From NCBI RefSeq assembly GCF_040712315.1, contig NC_134020.1, positions 47,167,751 through 47,231,750 on the forward strand: 64,000 bases of DNA, given 5' to 3'. Below, piece by piece: positions 1 to 12,100 of the stretch. Within the stretch, counting starts at the first letter, position 1. Each line of letters begins with the position of its first letter. Source of the stretch: Castanea sativa. Taxonomy: Eukaryota > Streptophyta > Magnoliopsida > Fagales > Fagaceae. A program made the position numbers and the translations under genes. The notes under the pieces were generated by a model. It worked only from the letters and a program-made list of their open reading frames with translations, was not told where the DNA came from and ran no database searches.

Positions 1-80
1 TTAAACCAATATATAATTAGACAAACTCAAGCCTTAATGAAAACGAAGGAAAAACAAATTAGCATAAGTGAAAATCTTAC

Positions 81-1584
81 CATAATTCCTTTCCATAATT
101 TTTTGATGCCACTGCAATGCATTCTCAACTCAACAAGTTTAATTGGTTGGAAATTGGTTGGCATGGATATTAAAGGACATCCATGCCAATCTATTACGCG
201 TAACTCATTAGAAAGATAACTTAGGCCTTTTGGAAGTTGGACATGACCTCTATTAAAGCCTTGTAGAGGTTCCTTACAACCAATTTTAAGAAATCTCAAA
301 TTTTTCATCTTTGAGAAGACTTCAACACTTAAGCGTTCATTTTTATCCATAGGCATCTTTAGGACAAAACCTTCAACAAACTCTGTTCCCTAGAAACCAA
401 GAACAATAAAATTAGGAAAAATCTTGATAGAATTTGAAATAATATATATACTTCTCAAAATTTAAGTTTAGACTTGTCAACTTACAGTATTATTTTTCAA
501 TACATGCAAGACATCCTCGTAACACCATAACCTACTACGTTTACCAGGCTCTTTAGGGGATTCACAATGAACAATGTCTTGACCCATTTCTTGTAGCAAA
601 TCATGCATCGACAAAGTTCCATTTAATGCAATGGTTATGAGAGGTTTGTCCATAAGAGCATAAATATCGTAGTCAGGATAGTGACCTAAACTTTCTAAAG
701 TATCTCTTACACAATATACACTCTCTCCTTTAAAGAAACATGCAATATCTAAAAACAATTCTCTCTGTGTATCCTCTAGCCCAACTAAACTTATTTGAAG
801 TATTTCCATAATGCCTCTATTAGGTTTTGCTTCTAGTTTATCTCGAGCACTTCTCCATGCATCAAGTTTTCTACCAAACAATGAAGAACCTAAAACTTCC
901 AGAGCTAAAGGAAGGCCGTTAGCATATCTTACAAAATCCATAGACAAATCCACATAATTTTCTTCAAGATGAGGTTTCTTGAAAGCCTTCCAACAAAAAA
1001 GCTTCAAAGCTTCATCTTCATTCAGCCCCTTAGCTTCATATATATGTCCCACTCCATGCCTTCTCAACGGATGTCTATCTCTACTTGTTACAATGATTAT
1101 ACTCCTTGGACCAAACCAACCACCATTCCCTGCTAATGCTTCTAGTTGTTTTTCTTTGTTCACATCATCAAGAACAATAAGAACTTTTTTATTGCGTAGT
1201 CTAGTGCCTATGACATTAATTCCTTCATAAAAATCATGTATAATTATTTCAATTCCTATGAAGATCTTAGAAAGAAGTATTTTTTGCAAAGAAACTAAAC
1301 CTTTACTTTTGGCATCTTCTTTAACATTTTCAAGAAAGCACCAAGCTTCAAAGTCACTATAAATTCTACCATAAATTTCTCGAGCAAGAGTTGTTTTGCC
1401 AATTCCACCCATCCCACAAATCCCAACAAAGTGGACACAATCCAACCCTTCACGCGTGCATAAATCCAATAATTCCTTCACACGGGAGTCCATTCCAACA
1501 AGGTGCTCGAAAACAATTGAGAATTTATGATCGAATTCTAGAGATATCCTTTGAATGATTTTTTGGATAACGGTTGCTTCACTC
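81..1584 (-). CDS. TNL-A: NB-ARC and linker exons of a TIR-NB-LRR-type gene, partial
   Basis: Intracellular immune receptor of the plant TNL class; its NB-ARC is the nucleotide-binding switch. Exon 2 is 486-1584, with acceptor TTGCAG before 1584 and donor GTAAG from 485. Exon 3 is 81-389, with acceptor TTTCTAG and donor GTAAGA. Both exons have exactly the same lengths (1099 and 309 bp) as in TNL-B. The frame is open and the motifs look intact: P-loop GMGGIGKTT, kinase-2 LIVLDDV, RNBS-B TSRDRH, GLPLAL, RNBS-D FLDIACFFKG and MHD in SMHDLL. The exon 4 acceptor would lie a few bases left of position 1, so the LRR and C-terminus are outside the window. No TIR exon is found upstream on this strand: the duplicated intron ends at a copia fragment near 4735. 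It may be a TIR-less NB-LRR, a pseudogene, or a gene whose first exon lies farther off. Confidence 0.85.
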
Positions 1585-1856
1585 CTGCAAAGAATACGGC
1601 AGGACAATAGTTTTGATGAGGCAGAGCTAGTTTAGTGAACAACATTCAGCAAAAGTACAATCTTAGCTTTGTTAATTAGCAGAAGGGGAACTCTAAAATG
1701 TATAATATAATATATACATGGCACAAACTACGCATGCAATGTTCTTCAACCAAAGTCCAATTCGTCTCTCAAAATAATACTCCTAAAATAAAACCAAAGT
1801 CCAATTCTGCAGGGGACAAAGAGAGTTGTCATGTGGCCAAGTGAAGAAAGTGTTGT

Positions 1857-1909
1857 TACTAAGAACATAATTTTTTTTTTTTTTTGGTGGATAAATACTA
1901 AGAACATAA
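1857..1909 (-). mobile_element. Tail-only retroposon insertion, 25 bp
   Basis: A 14-bp direct repeat (TACTAAGAACATAA) at 1857-1870 and 1896-1909 brackets 25 bp that are mostly T on the + strand. The equivalent site in TNL-B (about 25373-25390) has a single copy and no insert. It reads as a poly(A) tail with about ten bases of 3' end, inserted in minus orientation. Confidence 0.75.
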
Positions 1910-2431
1910 ATTAATATAGGAATTACATCTCATGATTTATAGAATAATTATTTAGACAGTGATATTTCACTAATTAGAGAAGAAATAAAAAAAGATATTA
2001 CCTAGTTGGTGTGCATCATAATATCTTATAACAAGAAAAATAAAATATTGTCAATTTCATGAGTTTGAGGTGGTGGAGTTGAGATGCGGACTAGGTTGTT
2101 CTCTTGAGACAATACACACCATCTAGTAGACTAGCAATTATGCGTATCGCCCCATGATACAATTAAATTACTAATTATCCTTACAAACTTACACCACTTA
2201 AGAAGCACTCAACAATAATATTATTTCTAAAGAAGAGAATATTGACTGAGCAAGAATTTTAACAATTTGATGTTGCGTGAAAAATTAGTAACAAAAACTG
2301 ATATTTCTCTCTCTTCTCAACACCTATGGCCGGGCATGGGATCCTGTTATAATATTGTAATGAATCTATTCCATTTAAAATTCTTTAAAATGAGTTTATA
2401 AATGACTTCCCGTTTTTCCTCTTTTCGATTG

Positions 2432-2466
2432 CTCTGCCTCTGACTTTTTTTTTTTTTTTTTTTGAG

Positions 2467-2500
<34 letters not shown>

Positions 2501-2576
2501 TTATAAGGGAAGGGAGATGAGATAAGAGAATACATTCACACGCCAACACCAAAACTGCATACACTCTGCCTCTGAC
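2432..2576 (-). mobile_element. Short retroposon insertion, 119 bp
   Basis: A 13-bp direct repeat (CTCTGCCTCTGAC) at 2432-2444 and 2564-2576 flanks 119 bp that start with about 20 T, followed by GAGAAA and an (AC)n run at 2468-2494. The paralogous locus near 26930 has one copy of the 13-mer. The minus-strand element therefore ends in TTTCTCA(n), the same 3' end as other LINE tails here. Confidence 0.8.
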
Positions 2577-2848
2577 TATCCTCACAAATCACAACAGTAA
2601 AAAGTCATATAAATATTAGTAACGTTATTCATGTATAGAACATTAGAACTTGTTATTTGTGGAAACGAATTCTAAGATATAACCAGTATTAACTATTAAT
2701 CAGTTATAAAACAAACATCCAAACATGGTAAATTAAACCATTCCCCCTCCTTCCCCTCTACTCTCCCCCAATCCAAACAGAGCATAAAACGTTGGGCAAG
2801 AATATGTTTGATAAGGAAAGATTTTAAAGTCACTAATGCCAACGTTCA

Positions 2849-2900
2849 ACTCATAATTGATACCAGTTCCTCAAAAAAAAAAAAAAAACTCATAATTGAT
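2849..2900 (+). mobile_element. Tail-only retroposon insertion, 26 bp
   Basis: The direct repeat ACTCATAATTGAT (2849-2861 and 2888-2900) surrounds 26 bp that end CCTCA followed by a run of A. The paralogous site near 27210 has the repeat once with nothing inserted. The leading A of the repeat is ambiguous with the A tail. Confidence 0.75.
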
Positions 2901-3927
2901 ATAAAAAAGATTATAATTAGTTAATTGCTATTTATATTTCAATTTAAGAATAGGAAAGAAAACGTAAAGTCCATCAATAAAAAGCTGATCTTTTTTCCTC
3001 TTAAATGGCCATTTAATTCGGATCATATAATAATTTTTATAAAAATATTCCAAAAGTCCTCCACTTACTTTTACAAAAATGTATGTAAAATATATATGCA
3101 AATTTTCTAGGTCAAGACTCAAGATAGAATAATATGCATAATGAGTGTCAAACTCTTGAAACCTCACTTAGTGCTTCAACAATGTTATTTTAAAGCCAAT
3201 AGTAATATTAAGACATTTCATCATGCACATAATATTTTAGTACTTTGCCACGAGCTTCTAAGCCTGCACATTACAGCCTTGTGCTTGATCCCAGCTTTCA
3301 TTAGAAACTTAGAGAATTAGCCATACTTCATAAGAAGTAGCCTCATTTCCATGCTCACTTAAGTAAATCTATCAAGGATACTCCTGTAACTCTAAGATCA
3401 CATTCATAAGAGCTATAGACCACATTAACAGTTTTTTTTTTTTTTTTTCATTTTAATAGAAAAACTCATCCTTTATTATGTTACGAGATACAACACTTAC
3501 ACCATAAGGAGTGACAAAGGGTACTTGTACTTAAAACTAAATTAAGTGCATATTATTCAAACTATTCTATGATTTGTTTTTCCCTTTGAACTTAGTTCTT
3601 GGGATCTCCAATCCTATGTAAGGTGTCCTCATAGGCAGTTTATTCTTCTTTTTCTCCTTGATGTTTTTAGACAAATGGCTTTAACTAGAGAGTTTTTCTT
3701 CTCATACACACTTGACACAAAAGGTCTAGATTATAATGGTATTAACAATTGCAAAAAAAAAAAAAAAAAAAATTTGTACCACTAGCTTTTTTTTTTATGC
3801 TCAACTTTTTTTAAATCAATCTTGCCCTTTGTGTATAACTGTTTGCGAACTTCTTATTATTTTTTCATCATTTCTCAACTCATATACATATGGCAAGAGG
3901 CGTAAATCTATTAGCATCTAGGTAGTA

Positions 3928-4528
3928 TAGGGGTGTTCGGTGCAATTTTTGGTCATTTTTAGCACAACACTTTGTAGTGCAGTTTGACAAAAACCATCAC
4001 TATACGGTTTGCACCGCACCTCAATTTTGTAATTACATGTGCAGTGCAGTTTGACTGATTTTAGGATAGTATATTTTTCAAGATGTCAAGGTTAATTATT
4101 AGTTTACTATTAATAACCACAACAATATGACAATAAGTGTCAAAGAAACATAAAACTTGAGTAACAAAAAAAGTAATACAAATATATACAGCACAAAAAA
4201 AAAATCCAAGACAAATTGACAGTAAACAAAAAGTTCCACACACAATTATACATGTTAAACAAATATAACATGTAACACAAAAATGCTTAACAGACAACAA
4301 CCATAAGGTCCATAATAGTGTACCATACACATTAGTCATGCCTATTGTGAGTGAGAGGGTATCGGGAGAGAATGATGAGAGTGTAAGAAGGAGAAATGAA
4401 TGAGATTTTGAACTTTTGATTTTGTATTTAACCAAAACGAAGTCATTTTTAATGTGAAACATGAATGCGCTAACGCTGGGTTGGCCACTTAATTCATATA
4501 ATATTAAAATTTTAATATATGTTTAACG

Positions 4529-4580
<52 letters not shown>

Positions 4581-4735
4581 GTACGGTGCAGTGCATTGTA
4601 GTTGTGTGCAGTTTATTATCATAAAACGCACATCGCACCGCATAGTCTGGTGCAATGCAGTTAATTTCCACTTGCAGTGCGGTGCAATTATTCCATTTAA
4701 TGAGCAGTTTTAGTCATTTTGGGTGTGGTCGTGTG
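3928..4735. mobile_element. hAT-like non-autonomous element, copy A, right end lost
   Basis: It starts GGGGTGTTCGGTGCA and is rich in dispersed GTGCAGTGC-type motifs. A long (TA)n run sits at 4530-4578. The paralog at 28254-29085 keeps a right end GAACACACCTA that mirrors the left end, so this is a terminal-inverted-repeat element. This copy is cut near 4735 by the junction with copia sequence. No coding sequence is recognised in it. Confidence 0.55.
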
Positions 4736-5083
4736 GAGTCAGTGTGGAATTGATCAAAGAAAGTAAGGCCTTATCTTTGATTTTCCAAGCTGAGTACTTA
4801 GGATTCACATTCACAGTGGAAGAACCTTGAGTATCAAGAAGAAATTGACATGGCTGTGGCACAGTGCCATCAATATGATCAAACAGTGAATAAGCTTCAA
4901 CAATGGTGACAAGTTGATGCCTCCATGGTATAAAATTTGTGTAGTCTAACTTGATTGACATCAAGTTTGACATGTTAGAGAGGAGTAGTAGTGGAGATTG
5001 CAATGATGGAGTGTGAGTTGTGGAAGGAGAGCTAGTGCTAGATGTGGAAGCAGTGGTGGAAGCTGTGGAAGCCATGGAAAGTG
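4736..5083 (-). pseudogene. Copia-type retrotransposon gag N-terminus, truncated
   Basis: Reading leftwards from 5083, a frame follows a primer-binding site and encodes a Ser/Thr-rich start and then a gag-like segment with the copia hallmarks KLDYTNFIPWRHQL and ALLSLINSTL. Homology to gag ends at about 4740, where the frame runs into the TNL duplication and stops at 4710. No protease, integrase or reverse transcriptase remains. This is a 5' fragment left by a deletion or by the duplication breakpoint. Confidence 0.8.
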
Positions 5084-5095
5084 GCTCTGATACCA
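5084..5095 (-). other. Copia primer-binding site
   Basis: The minus strand reads TGGTATCAGAGC directly after a TTTCA that ends the LTR. This is the usual initiator-Met tRNA-complementary site of plant copia elements, and it fixes the LTR edge at 5096. Confidence 0.88.
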
Positions 5096-5532
5096 TGAAA
5101 GGAAGATGAAAAGCTTGAAAGAAAGAAACGGAAGTTGAGAGAAAAAAACTGTAATGGAGAATTCTAGAAATTGTATTCAAGATGCTCAAATGAAAAATTA
5201 CATGCAACTCTATTTATATAGCTCCTATAATTGAACACGTGATATTTAACTATAACAAACTATCCTAATCTCACGGAATAAATATCTGTTTTGTTACAGA
5301 AAATATCTAGAAGAAAAGATCACAATGACTTCTACTGCAGAACACTGAAGCAGAGCTACGGAAGAAAGAAGACCAAGCCTGAAGCATTAAATCAAAACGT
5401 CGTCGTGTCAGTAAATGAGAAACAGTGACGTCTTGAGTCATAAAGAGCATGGTCTTCACTTATCCAAACGATGCCGTTTATTTATAAAGGAAACGACACC
5501 GTTTGGTAAGTTACTGTTATCTAGCTGTTGCA
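5096..5532 (-). mobile_element. 5' LTR of the truncated copia-type element
   Basis: On the minus strand this begins about TGCAACAGCTAG (near 5532) and ends TTTCA at 5096, next to the primer-binding site. A minus-strand TATA-like TATATAAATAG lies at about 5210-5220. The outer boundary is judged only from the TG dinucleotide and typical length. Confidence 0.55.
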
Positions 5533-5858
5533 ATGGGATTTGGTAAATCGGGCAATGAATGTCTTCCTCTTTTAGGTACCTCCGATCCAAGCCATAAGTG
5601 CTTAGGGGAGTAGGTGGAACTAGGAAGTGGGTTCGAGTTGCCAAGTTGCAACATATATATTGTGTAAGTATTTCTAATAGTTTAAAAAAAAACTATATTA
5701 ATTTTAGGGATTATCTTACCTTTCTTCTTCTTTTTTAATATCAATATGGTATCATTCTTAGTAAGAATTATTACATTTTCTTATTATTTTTTTGGTTAAT
5801 GTAATATTCAAAAACTAATAATTAAATCTCTGAACTTATTCCCTTATAGATTATGGTA
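5533..5858. other. Unassigned repeat-like interval
   Basis: No gene seen. It contains GGTTCGAGTT near 5634, which resembles a tRNA-derived SINE B box, followed by AT-rich DNA. This is not enough to define an element. Confidence 0.3.
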
Positions 5859-5863
5859 ATTGG

Positions 5864-6174
5864 TGTTAAATATATTATTAGCAATGCAATGTGTTATACC
5901 ATGTTGTATATGCTAAAGTGGATGCGAAAAGGGAAGCATAGAATAGGAACACCGAGAACACGAGGGTTATGTGGTTCAGCTTTGTCGACCTACATCCACG
6001 GAGGAATCCCTTAAGGGCTACATCTTTATTGTATAAGAGTGTAGTACAATAACTTGTGTTACAATGAACCCTAACATGAATATACATAGGCGGCTAAACC
6101 CTAAACCTCTAGTACAAGTAGGAGTGGGCTTGGGCCAATTGCATTGGGCTAATATGTCTAATATATCTCTAATA
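5864..6174 (-). repeat. 3' LTR of the non-autonomous element
   Basis: It matches 7336-7641 throughout with scattered substitutions. The outer end is TGTTAAATATATTA on the + strand. The inner end is ATCTCTAATA, which departs from the CA expected for a LTR end. Confidence 0.9.
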
Positions 6175-6410
6175 CCCTCCCTCAAACTCAAGACTAAAGC
6201 TCAATGAAGGCTTGAGGTTGGATAAGCATGAGAAGATCCCTTGGAGATGCCTTGAAGAATGCCTTTGGAGCCCTAAACCACTAGTACAAGCATGAATGGG
6301 CATGGACCTATTACATTGGGTTAATATGTTTAATATATCTCTAACACCCTCCCTCAAACTCAAGGCGAAAGCTCAATGAAGGCTTGAGATTGGATAAGCA
6401 TGAGAAGATC
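6109..6410. repeat. Tandem duplication of LTR end plus polypurine tract
   Basis: About 170 bp is repeated: TCTCTAATACCCTCCCTCAA (from 6166) and TCTCTAACACCCTCCCTCAA (from about 6339), each followed by the same AAAGCTCAATGAAGGCTTGA block. The second copy keeps the canonical CA boundary. Confidence 0.85.
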
Positions 6411-7335
6411 CTTTGGAAATGCCTTGAAGAATGCCTTTGAAGAAACCACAATGAAGAATATGCCAATTGACAAATTTCAGAGTTTCAAATGAAGAAACGG
6501 AGTCCAAAATTGGAATCTACGCGAAAAATTGAAAAAGATAGGCCATTTCAGAAATTTTGACTTTTGGTCAATAGTCAACGTAAAAGTCAAACCCAAAAAG
6601 GTCAAAGTCAACGATCAGCCAAAGTCAACAAAACATGGTCTGGGTCTGTTCCGGGTTTCCGAGTTGGTCCACAGATCGGGTTGCAGAGAAGCTGACATCA
6701 TCCTATGATGTGGTTAGGGCTGACGTGGACGTGCTTGCGTGGCTGCTGACGTAGAGTGATGACGTCAGCAGTGATTCTTTGGCGCATGGATGGAGCGTGC
6801 AAGTAGTCCTCCGGCGCTTGTTTCTGTTACAAGTGCGTGTTTCCGATGGCGAGAATCCAGGTGGGGTGTGAGAGCGCGTGCCTGCTCGAATAAGGACCAG
6901 ATTTTCGTGCTTCATAGATCGACGGACGAAAAGGTCAATAGGTCAGCGCGTGTGCCCAAAAGACGATCTGGAAGTCAAGAATCTATGGCGGCGCGTGGGA
7001 GATTTTCGGAGACAACTGCGGCACATGGAGGCGCGTGTCAAGGCTTTGGGTGACTAGATTTCTAGGTTTTGGTCGCGGGAGGTCGTGGAGCACGTCTATG
7101 GTGTTGGTTTCATCAGGTGAGCTTGGATTTGCGCAGATCTGATAAGTTAAGTCACAGCTTGCTTGGTTGTTGGATTTTGACACAACATAGAGCCATGGTG
7201 GCTGCGAGATGCCGTGGAGTCTAGATCTAGCAAGCAAGCATGTGTGACTTCAGATGGTGGTGTGCACATGATAATCTTCTTTACTTGCTAGAGATGTTTG
7301 TTTGACGCCGAGAACAAAGTTTGGCTTTAATACCA

Positions 7336-7641
7336 TGTTAAATATATTATTAGCAATGCAATGTGTTATACCATATTGTATATGCTAGAGTGGATGCAGA
7401 AGGGGAAGCATAGAATAGGAACACTGAGAACACGAGGGTTACGTGGTTCAGCCTTTTTGGCCTATATCCACAAAGGAATCTCTTAAGGGCTATATTTTTA
7501 TTGTATTAGAATGTAGTACAATAACCTGGGTTACAATAAAACATGAGTATATATAGGCAACTAAACCCTAGACCATTAGTACAAGCAATAATGGGCTTGG
7601 GCCTATTACATTGGACTAATATGTCTAATATATCTCTAACA
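7336..7641 (-). repeat. 5' LTR of the non-autonomous element
   Basis: It starts TGTTAAAT and ends ATCTCTAACA, so it has canonical TG...CA ends on the + strand. The adjacent TACCA (minus TGGTA) is the primer-binding-like site. Confidence 0.9.
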
Positions 7642-7699
7642 ATTGGTTTTGCCCCCATTAATTAAATCTCTAAAATTATTCTCTAAACTAATAATAAAG

Positions 7700-7733
<34 letters not shown>

Positions 7734-7794
7734 CAATATGGCAATTGGTTTTGCTCACAACTAGATTTAAGGACTTGATGATGTCTCTCCATTC

Positions 7795-8525
7795 TAAGGG
7801 TTCGTTCGGTTGGAGGAGTGAAAAAGTGGGAGGATGGAAAATATTTAGTTTTCCCTCTTGTGTGTTCGGTTGGAGGGATGGAAAAGTGGGAGGGTGGAAA
7901 ATTCTTTTGTTCGATTGGATAGAAAAATGGAAGGATGGAATATGTAATTTATATAAATTGACTATTATACCCTTGTTATATAATATGTAAGAAATAGATT
8001 TATTTGTATTCATTACATAATATAAAATTTATCACATTATATATATAAATTTTTATTTTTATTATTATAATGTAAAAATTAGATTAGGTCACATTGACAA
8101 AAAAAAATGTTGAAGTTAAGGTAAAGTTAAAATAAAATAAAATAAAGAACGTTGAAGTTCAGGCAACGTTGAAAAAAAAAACGTTGAAGTTCAAGTAAAG
8201 TTAAAAAAAAAAAAAACGAGAACATTTCTTCAAGTCACGATGAAAAAAAAAAAAAAAAAGAGAGAGAAGAGAACGTTGAAAAAAAAAAAGATGGAAAAAG
8301 GATATTTTTGTAAAAGTGCTATTATAACATTTTTCTCTCCAAATTTTCCTTCCGATATGGAAGGAAAAACAAAAATGTGGGCCTGGAGAGAAAAATTTCT
8401 CTCCAGTTTTCTCTCTTTCCTATTTTTGTTCCCCAGACGAACAATGGAAAACAATATTTTTCACTCTATTTTCCTTCATTTATTTTCTGTCCTCCTTATT
8501 TTTCACCCAAACTAACGGACCCTAA
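7795..8525. mobile_element. Tourist-like (PIF/Harbinger) MITE, 725 bp
   Basis: The termini are imperfect inverted repeats: GGGTTCGTTCGGTTGG at 7798 and, on the other strand, GGGTCCGTTAGTTTGG ending at 8522. Each is bordered by the trinucleotide TAA (7795-7797 and 8523-8525), the target duplication typical of PIF/Harbinger elements. The interior is A/T-rich, with repeated GAAAAGTGGGAGG-type motifs and no transposase. Confidence 0.78.
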
Positions 8526-9063
8526 GCCTTATTAAGTTGTTTAGAGTATTGATCAAAATTGGTTGGCAACCATCAAAGACAGCAAATATCCTTGCACTGC
8601 ATCTTGGGAAGCAATTTAAACAAGATTGCATTCTTATTTTTTGCTGGAAGCTGGTATGGTTAACAAAATATATCACATACCTTCATGCGCTGGCTTGCAA
8701 TAAAAATAGGATAACAACAGGGGAAAGCATACTAGCTAGTTAAGATAGTTACTTAATTTGGCTTCTTTCTTTTTTGTAGAAATAATTAACTGGAGAGAAA
8801 AAAATCACTTGTTTAATTTTGAGTGATCTTTCACCAAGTGTATTTGGTAGACTATTCATAACCAGATACAAAATTGAGATAATGAATTTTTCTAGGATGT
8901 GAACTCCATAAAAAAAACTATATACTCTTAGAATCACCTTTTTTTGTAAGGTCATCTTATTAATTGTAACAGCTATCACCGGATTGAAAAGCTATAAGGT
9001 TACATAGGATTGACTCGGATCATTACAAATGCTGTTTGAATGACTTAATACAAATAAGAAATG

Positions 9064-9106
<43 letters not shown>

Positions 9107-12100
9107 CATTCAAAACATGGTTCTTAATTTGTAGTAGATGAGTCTGTTTTATGATCTTTAATTACAATTTACAACTAACATATTTATATTGTATTACAAC
9201 TTAGGGTGTGTGACCTAATAGTAAAAGACTTAGTTGAGGTCAACATGAATCCTCAATTGCACGAAGTTGGTTCCCAAAATGTGCCTAATGATACGTAAGA
9301 GAAAGAAGTAAGAACCCAATAAGATCGATGTTATAGTTAACCCACTTAAGGTGGTGCCCATGGCCTTTCTAGGGAAAAAAAATATTTAAATTGTGTAAAC
9401 GTCTCTACTATTTTTATATTTAGTTGAATGACATAAGTCATAACTATTTTCGTCCACATATATATAAAATAAAAAATAAAAACCTCATAATTGATTTAAA
9501 GAAAGAAAGAAAAAAAAAGGACTTTTTTAATTGCACTTCAACAATAAATGTGCAACCAACTTTAAGTTGAAGCATCTAGGCCGACCATGTGACATTTTTA
9601 CTCCAACATTTTTGGTTTTAATAGTCGATTTCATGATGAGACAATTCTCAAAAAGTCTACAACTACAAAAAATTTCACAGCTTCTTACTACAACTGTGAT
9701 GTGGTAGTGCAATTGATGAAAATAAAAATAATGGTTCTATGTGTAAATAATGATTAACCACTTACAATCTGCAATGTCAAAATTGTAGAAAAAAATTATG
9801 AAATAATTTGTAATCTTAGAATTACTCAACAATTTAAATAAATCAATTTCATAACTCAGTCATATACTACCATTAATTTTTGCGAATCACTTACCATTGG
9901 ATCATGTCTTTATTATATTTAAGAATCTAATTAACTACCATGTCCTATATCATAAACTCTCTCTCTCTCAATGTTAGTGTACTTATAATAACTGGTGAAA
10001 AGATTTTAGTTCTATGGTAGTTCAGCGGTGTGTAAAACTAGTACAGTTAGGTTAACTTCATTAAATCGTAACATAATTCTAGTCGAAAAAGTAAAAACAT
10101 AATATATGAAAGTTGGTTAAGCTTCTTATGGAAATTTGATTAACATGGAAAACCAAATCATCTAACTCTAAGTCTAACCACTACCTTGCACTTAAACAAA
10201 TTGACCAACCACAGCCCATTGGTTATGATTTTATTAAATGATCAGCTTTATTTTTTTTATTTTTTTTGATGCTGACAAATCACAGTCTTCATTTTTTTGA
10301 TGAACCAAATCAGTCTTCATGGTCATTGAAACGCACTTAGATTTATGGCATAGAAAGTGAGGTCGTACCTTTTTCTTTCCCTTCTGCAAGAACTTCCAAC
10401 TACCTCTCCCTAACTTAAAAAAACTTCAATGGTAATGGTACTAAAAATTTATTACTACAAACTCTACAAAGCTAATTTTCATTGGGTCTAGCTAGTTAAT
10501 GGGTGCTCTTGTGACTATTTTAAGAAAGTGTTCAGGGTCTAATTAATAGTTGTCCTTAAGACATTTGTTAATGAATTATTGTAAAAAAAATTTAATACTA
10601 TTTATATAAAAAATAGAATAAAATTGTTATAACATTTTTTTCTTTTATCATAAAAATTTTTCTAAAATGTGTTACTATTAAATGTCTTTAAAGCATCAGT
10701 TATTTTTTTTAATTAAGTTTTAATATCACTTTTATGAAAAATATAAAAAAATTAACAAAAAAATTAATTTTTTTATAAAATATTTCGTAATCTAATATCT
10801 TTATTTGTTAACATTTTTTTTTTTTTTTTATTTCTACTTTTTTTTTTTACTATCTTAGGCTGAGAATTATGTAACATTAGTTAATATTAGTAATTTTTTT
10901 TTTAGAAAAAAAAAAAAAAAGAAATAGAAGAAGAAGAAGAAGAAGAAGGTAGCCTGGGCAAAAATTAATTATGAGTGAAGCACGTGAGGAAAGTGTGACG
11001 AAGGTCCCATGAACAAGAAGTGGCTATAATAATAATACACCAAAAACTATGCAACTTTTCCCCAGATGTCTGCGTCGTTTTCCGTAATTGCATGTGCGCA
11101 AGTTAGCGGATTCCATTCCAGTGTATCCAGTAGTGCCGGAGCGTTAAGAGGCTCAAGCTTTTAGCTAAAAGCCTAAATCAATGTGTGTAAAAGTTTTGGC
11201 ATTGTGGCCAACCAATGCAACAATGTCAAAAAGGCAATATGGCATTTAGCTCATGGGCGTCATTGATAAATAAGTAAAAACAATTAAAATTCCCTCTGTG
11301 CTTTGGTTTAAGTAACACTTACCCGGCGCACGTTAGGACTTATAATAGGTAGCGGCAAGCGTTATGCCAAGCACATGGTTCTCAAAACAGAGAGAGCCTA
11401 CTGACACCTTGTTTCTTTTAATGCACCCTTATAATATGCTTCACCTTATCTTGGTCATGTACATAAATTACACCTAGTCCTACTAGTAGCAGGGAACTTT
11501 TTCTTTTTTCTTTTTTGGTAAAGAAAAAAAATGAGTTTCGCCCCAAGATGCAAATGGATAAGACACCTACAAAGGGCTAATGGGCATGCTCAAACCCATG
11601 CAATATTTATGAAAGGTGTCGTTTTCCATTAGGCCACCGACCGTGTGGGTGTAGGCACTATTTTTCATTACTTAATGAGAATTGGAATAAATTAAGAGAG
11701 CTAGTGTGAAAGAGCCCATAAGTTTTTATGGTTACAATTACTATGCTACCAGTTTTTTTGGCTAGGCATTTACTCTTTAGAAAACTTGGCATAAGGTTCA
11801 TATGAGTATAAAAATAATAATGAGAGAGAGAGAGAGAGAGAGAGAGCTTGTACAAAAATAAATGAGTAGTCCAGCTAGGATAGCCCCAAAAAGCACCAGA
11901 ATAGGATAAAAAATAACTAATTATTCAAAATTTCTTGTGAAATTTTGTAATATTTTTATGATATAAAATATTAGAATATTGAAATATGTCTACATGATAT
12001 TGTAGACTAAGATTATGAATCATTTCATTATAGTCCTTGACTTGGTCATATCCATCATGATGTAGCCTATTCTGATAGGCACATTGTTGGACCATGTTGG

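Larger units (their letters stand above)
1..4735. repeat. Segmental duplication, copy A (TNL exons 2-3 plus intron 1)
   Basis: This stretch aligns nearly base for base with 23517-29065, in the same orientation. Both hold TNL exon 3, intron 2, exon 2, most of intron 1 and an hAT-like element. Homology stops at about 4735, within the last bases of that element, where copia-type sequence begins. Differences between the copies are mostly small substitutions plus discrete insertions flanked by short direct repeats, so the insertions post-date the duplication. The copy continues past the left edge of the window. Confidence 0.93.
5859..7646 (-). mobile_element. Non-autonomous LTR retrotransposon (LARD/TRIM-like), both LTRs, 5-bp TSD
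   Basis: Two direct repeats of about 306-311 bp bound the element: 5864-6174 (3' LTR) and 7336-7641 (5' LTR, minus orientation). The target duplication ATTGG is present on both sides (5859-5863 and 7642-7646). On the minus strand a primer-binding-like TGGTATTAAAGCC follows the right LTR, and a polypurine TTTGAGGGAGGG precedes the left LTR. The interior is about 1.16 kb, contains a 170-bp internal tandem duplication at 6109-6410, and has a GC-rich stretch at 6700-7240 in which I recognise no gag or pol. It would have needed enzymes from another element to move. Confidence 0.9.

Noticed and set aside
4061..4462. 133-codon minus-strand frame in the hAT-like element
   Set aside because: Composition is low-complexity and hydrophobic. 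The paralog at 28406-28672 has a shorter, differently broken frame, so it is not under coding constraint.
6703..7237. GC-rich frames on both strands inside the non-autonomous LTR element
   Set aside because: Overlapping frames on opposite strands, no gag/pol or host motif recognised. Treated as element interior.
8230..8515. Lys- or Phe-rich frames in the Tourist-like MITE
   Set aside because: Translations of A/T homopolymer runs inside an element with clear terminal repeats.
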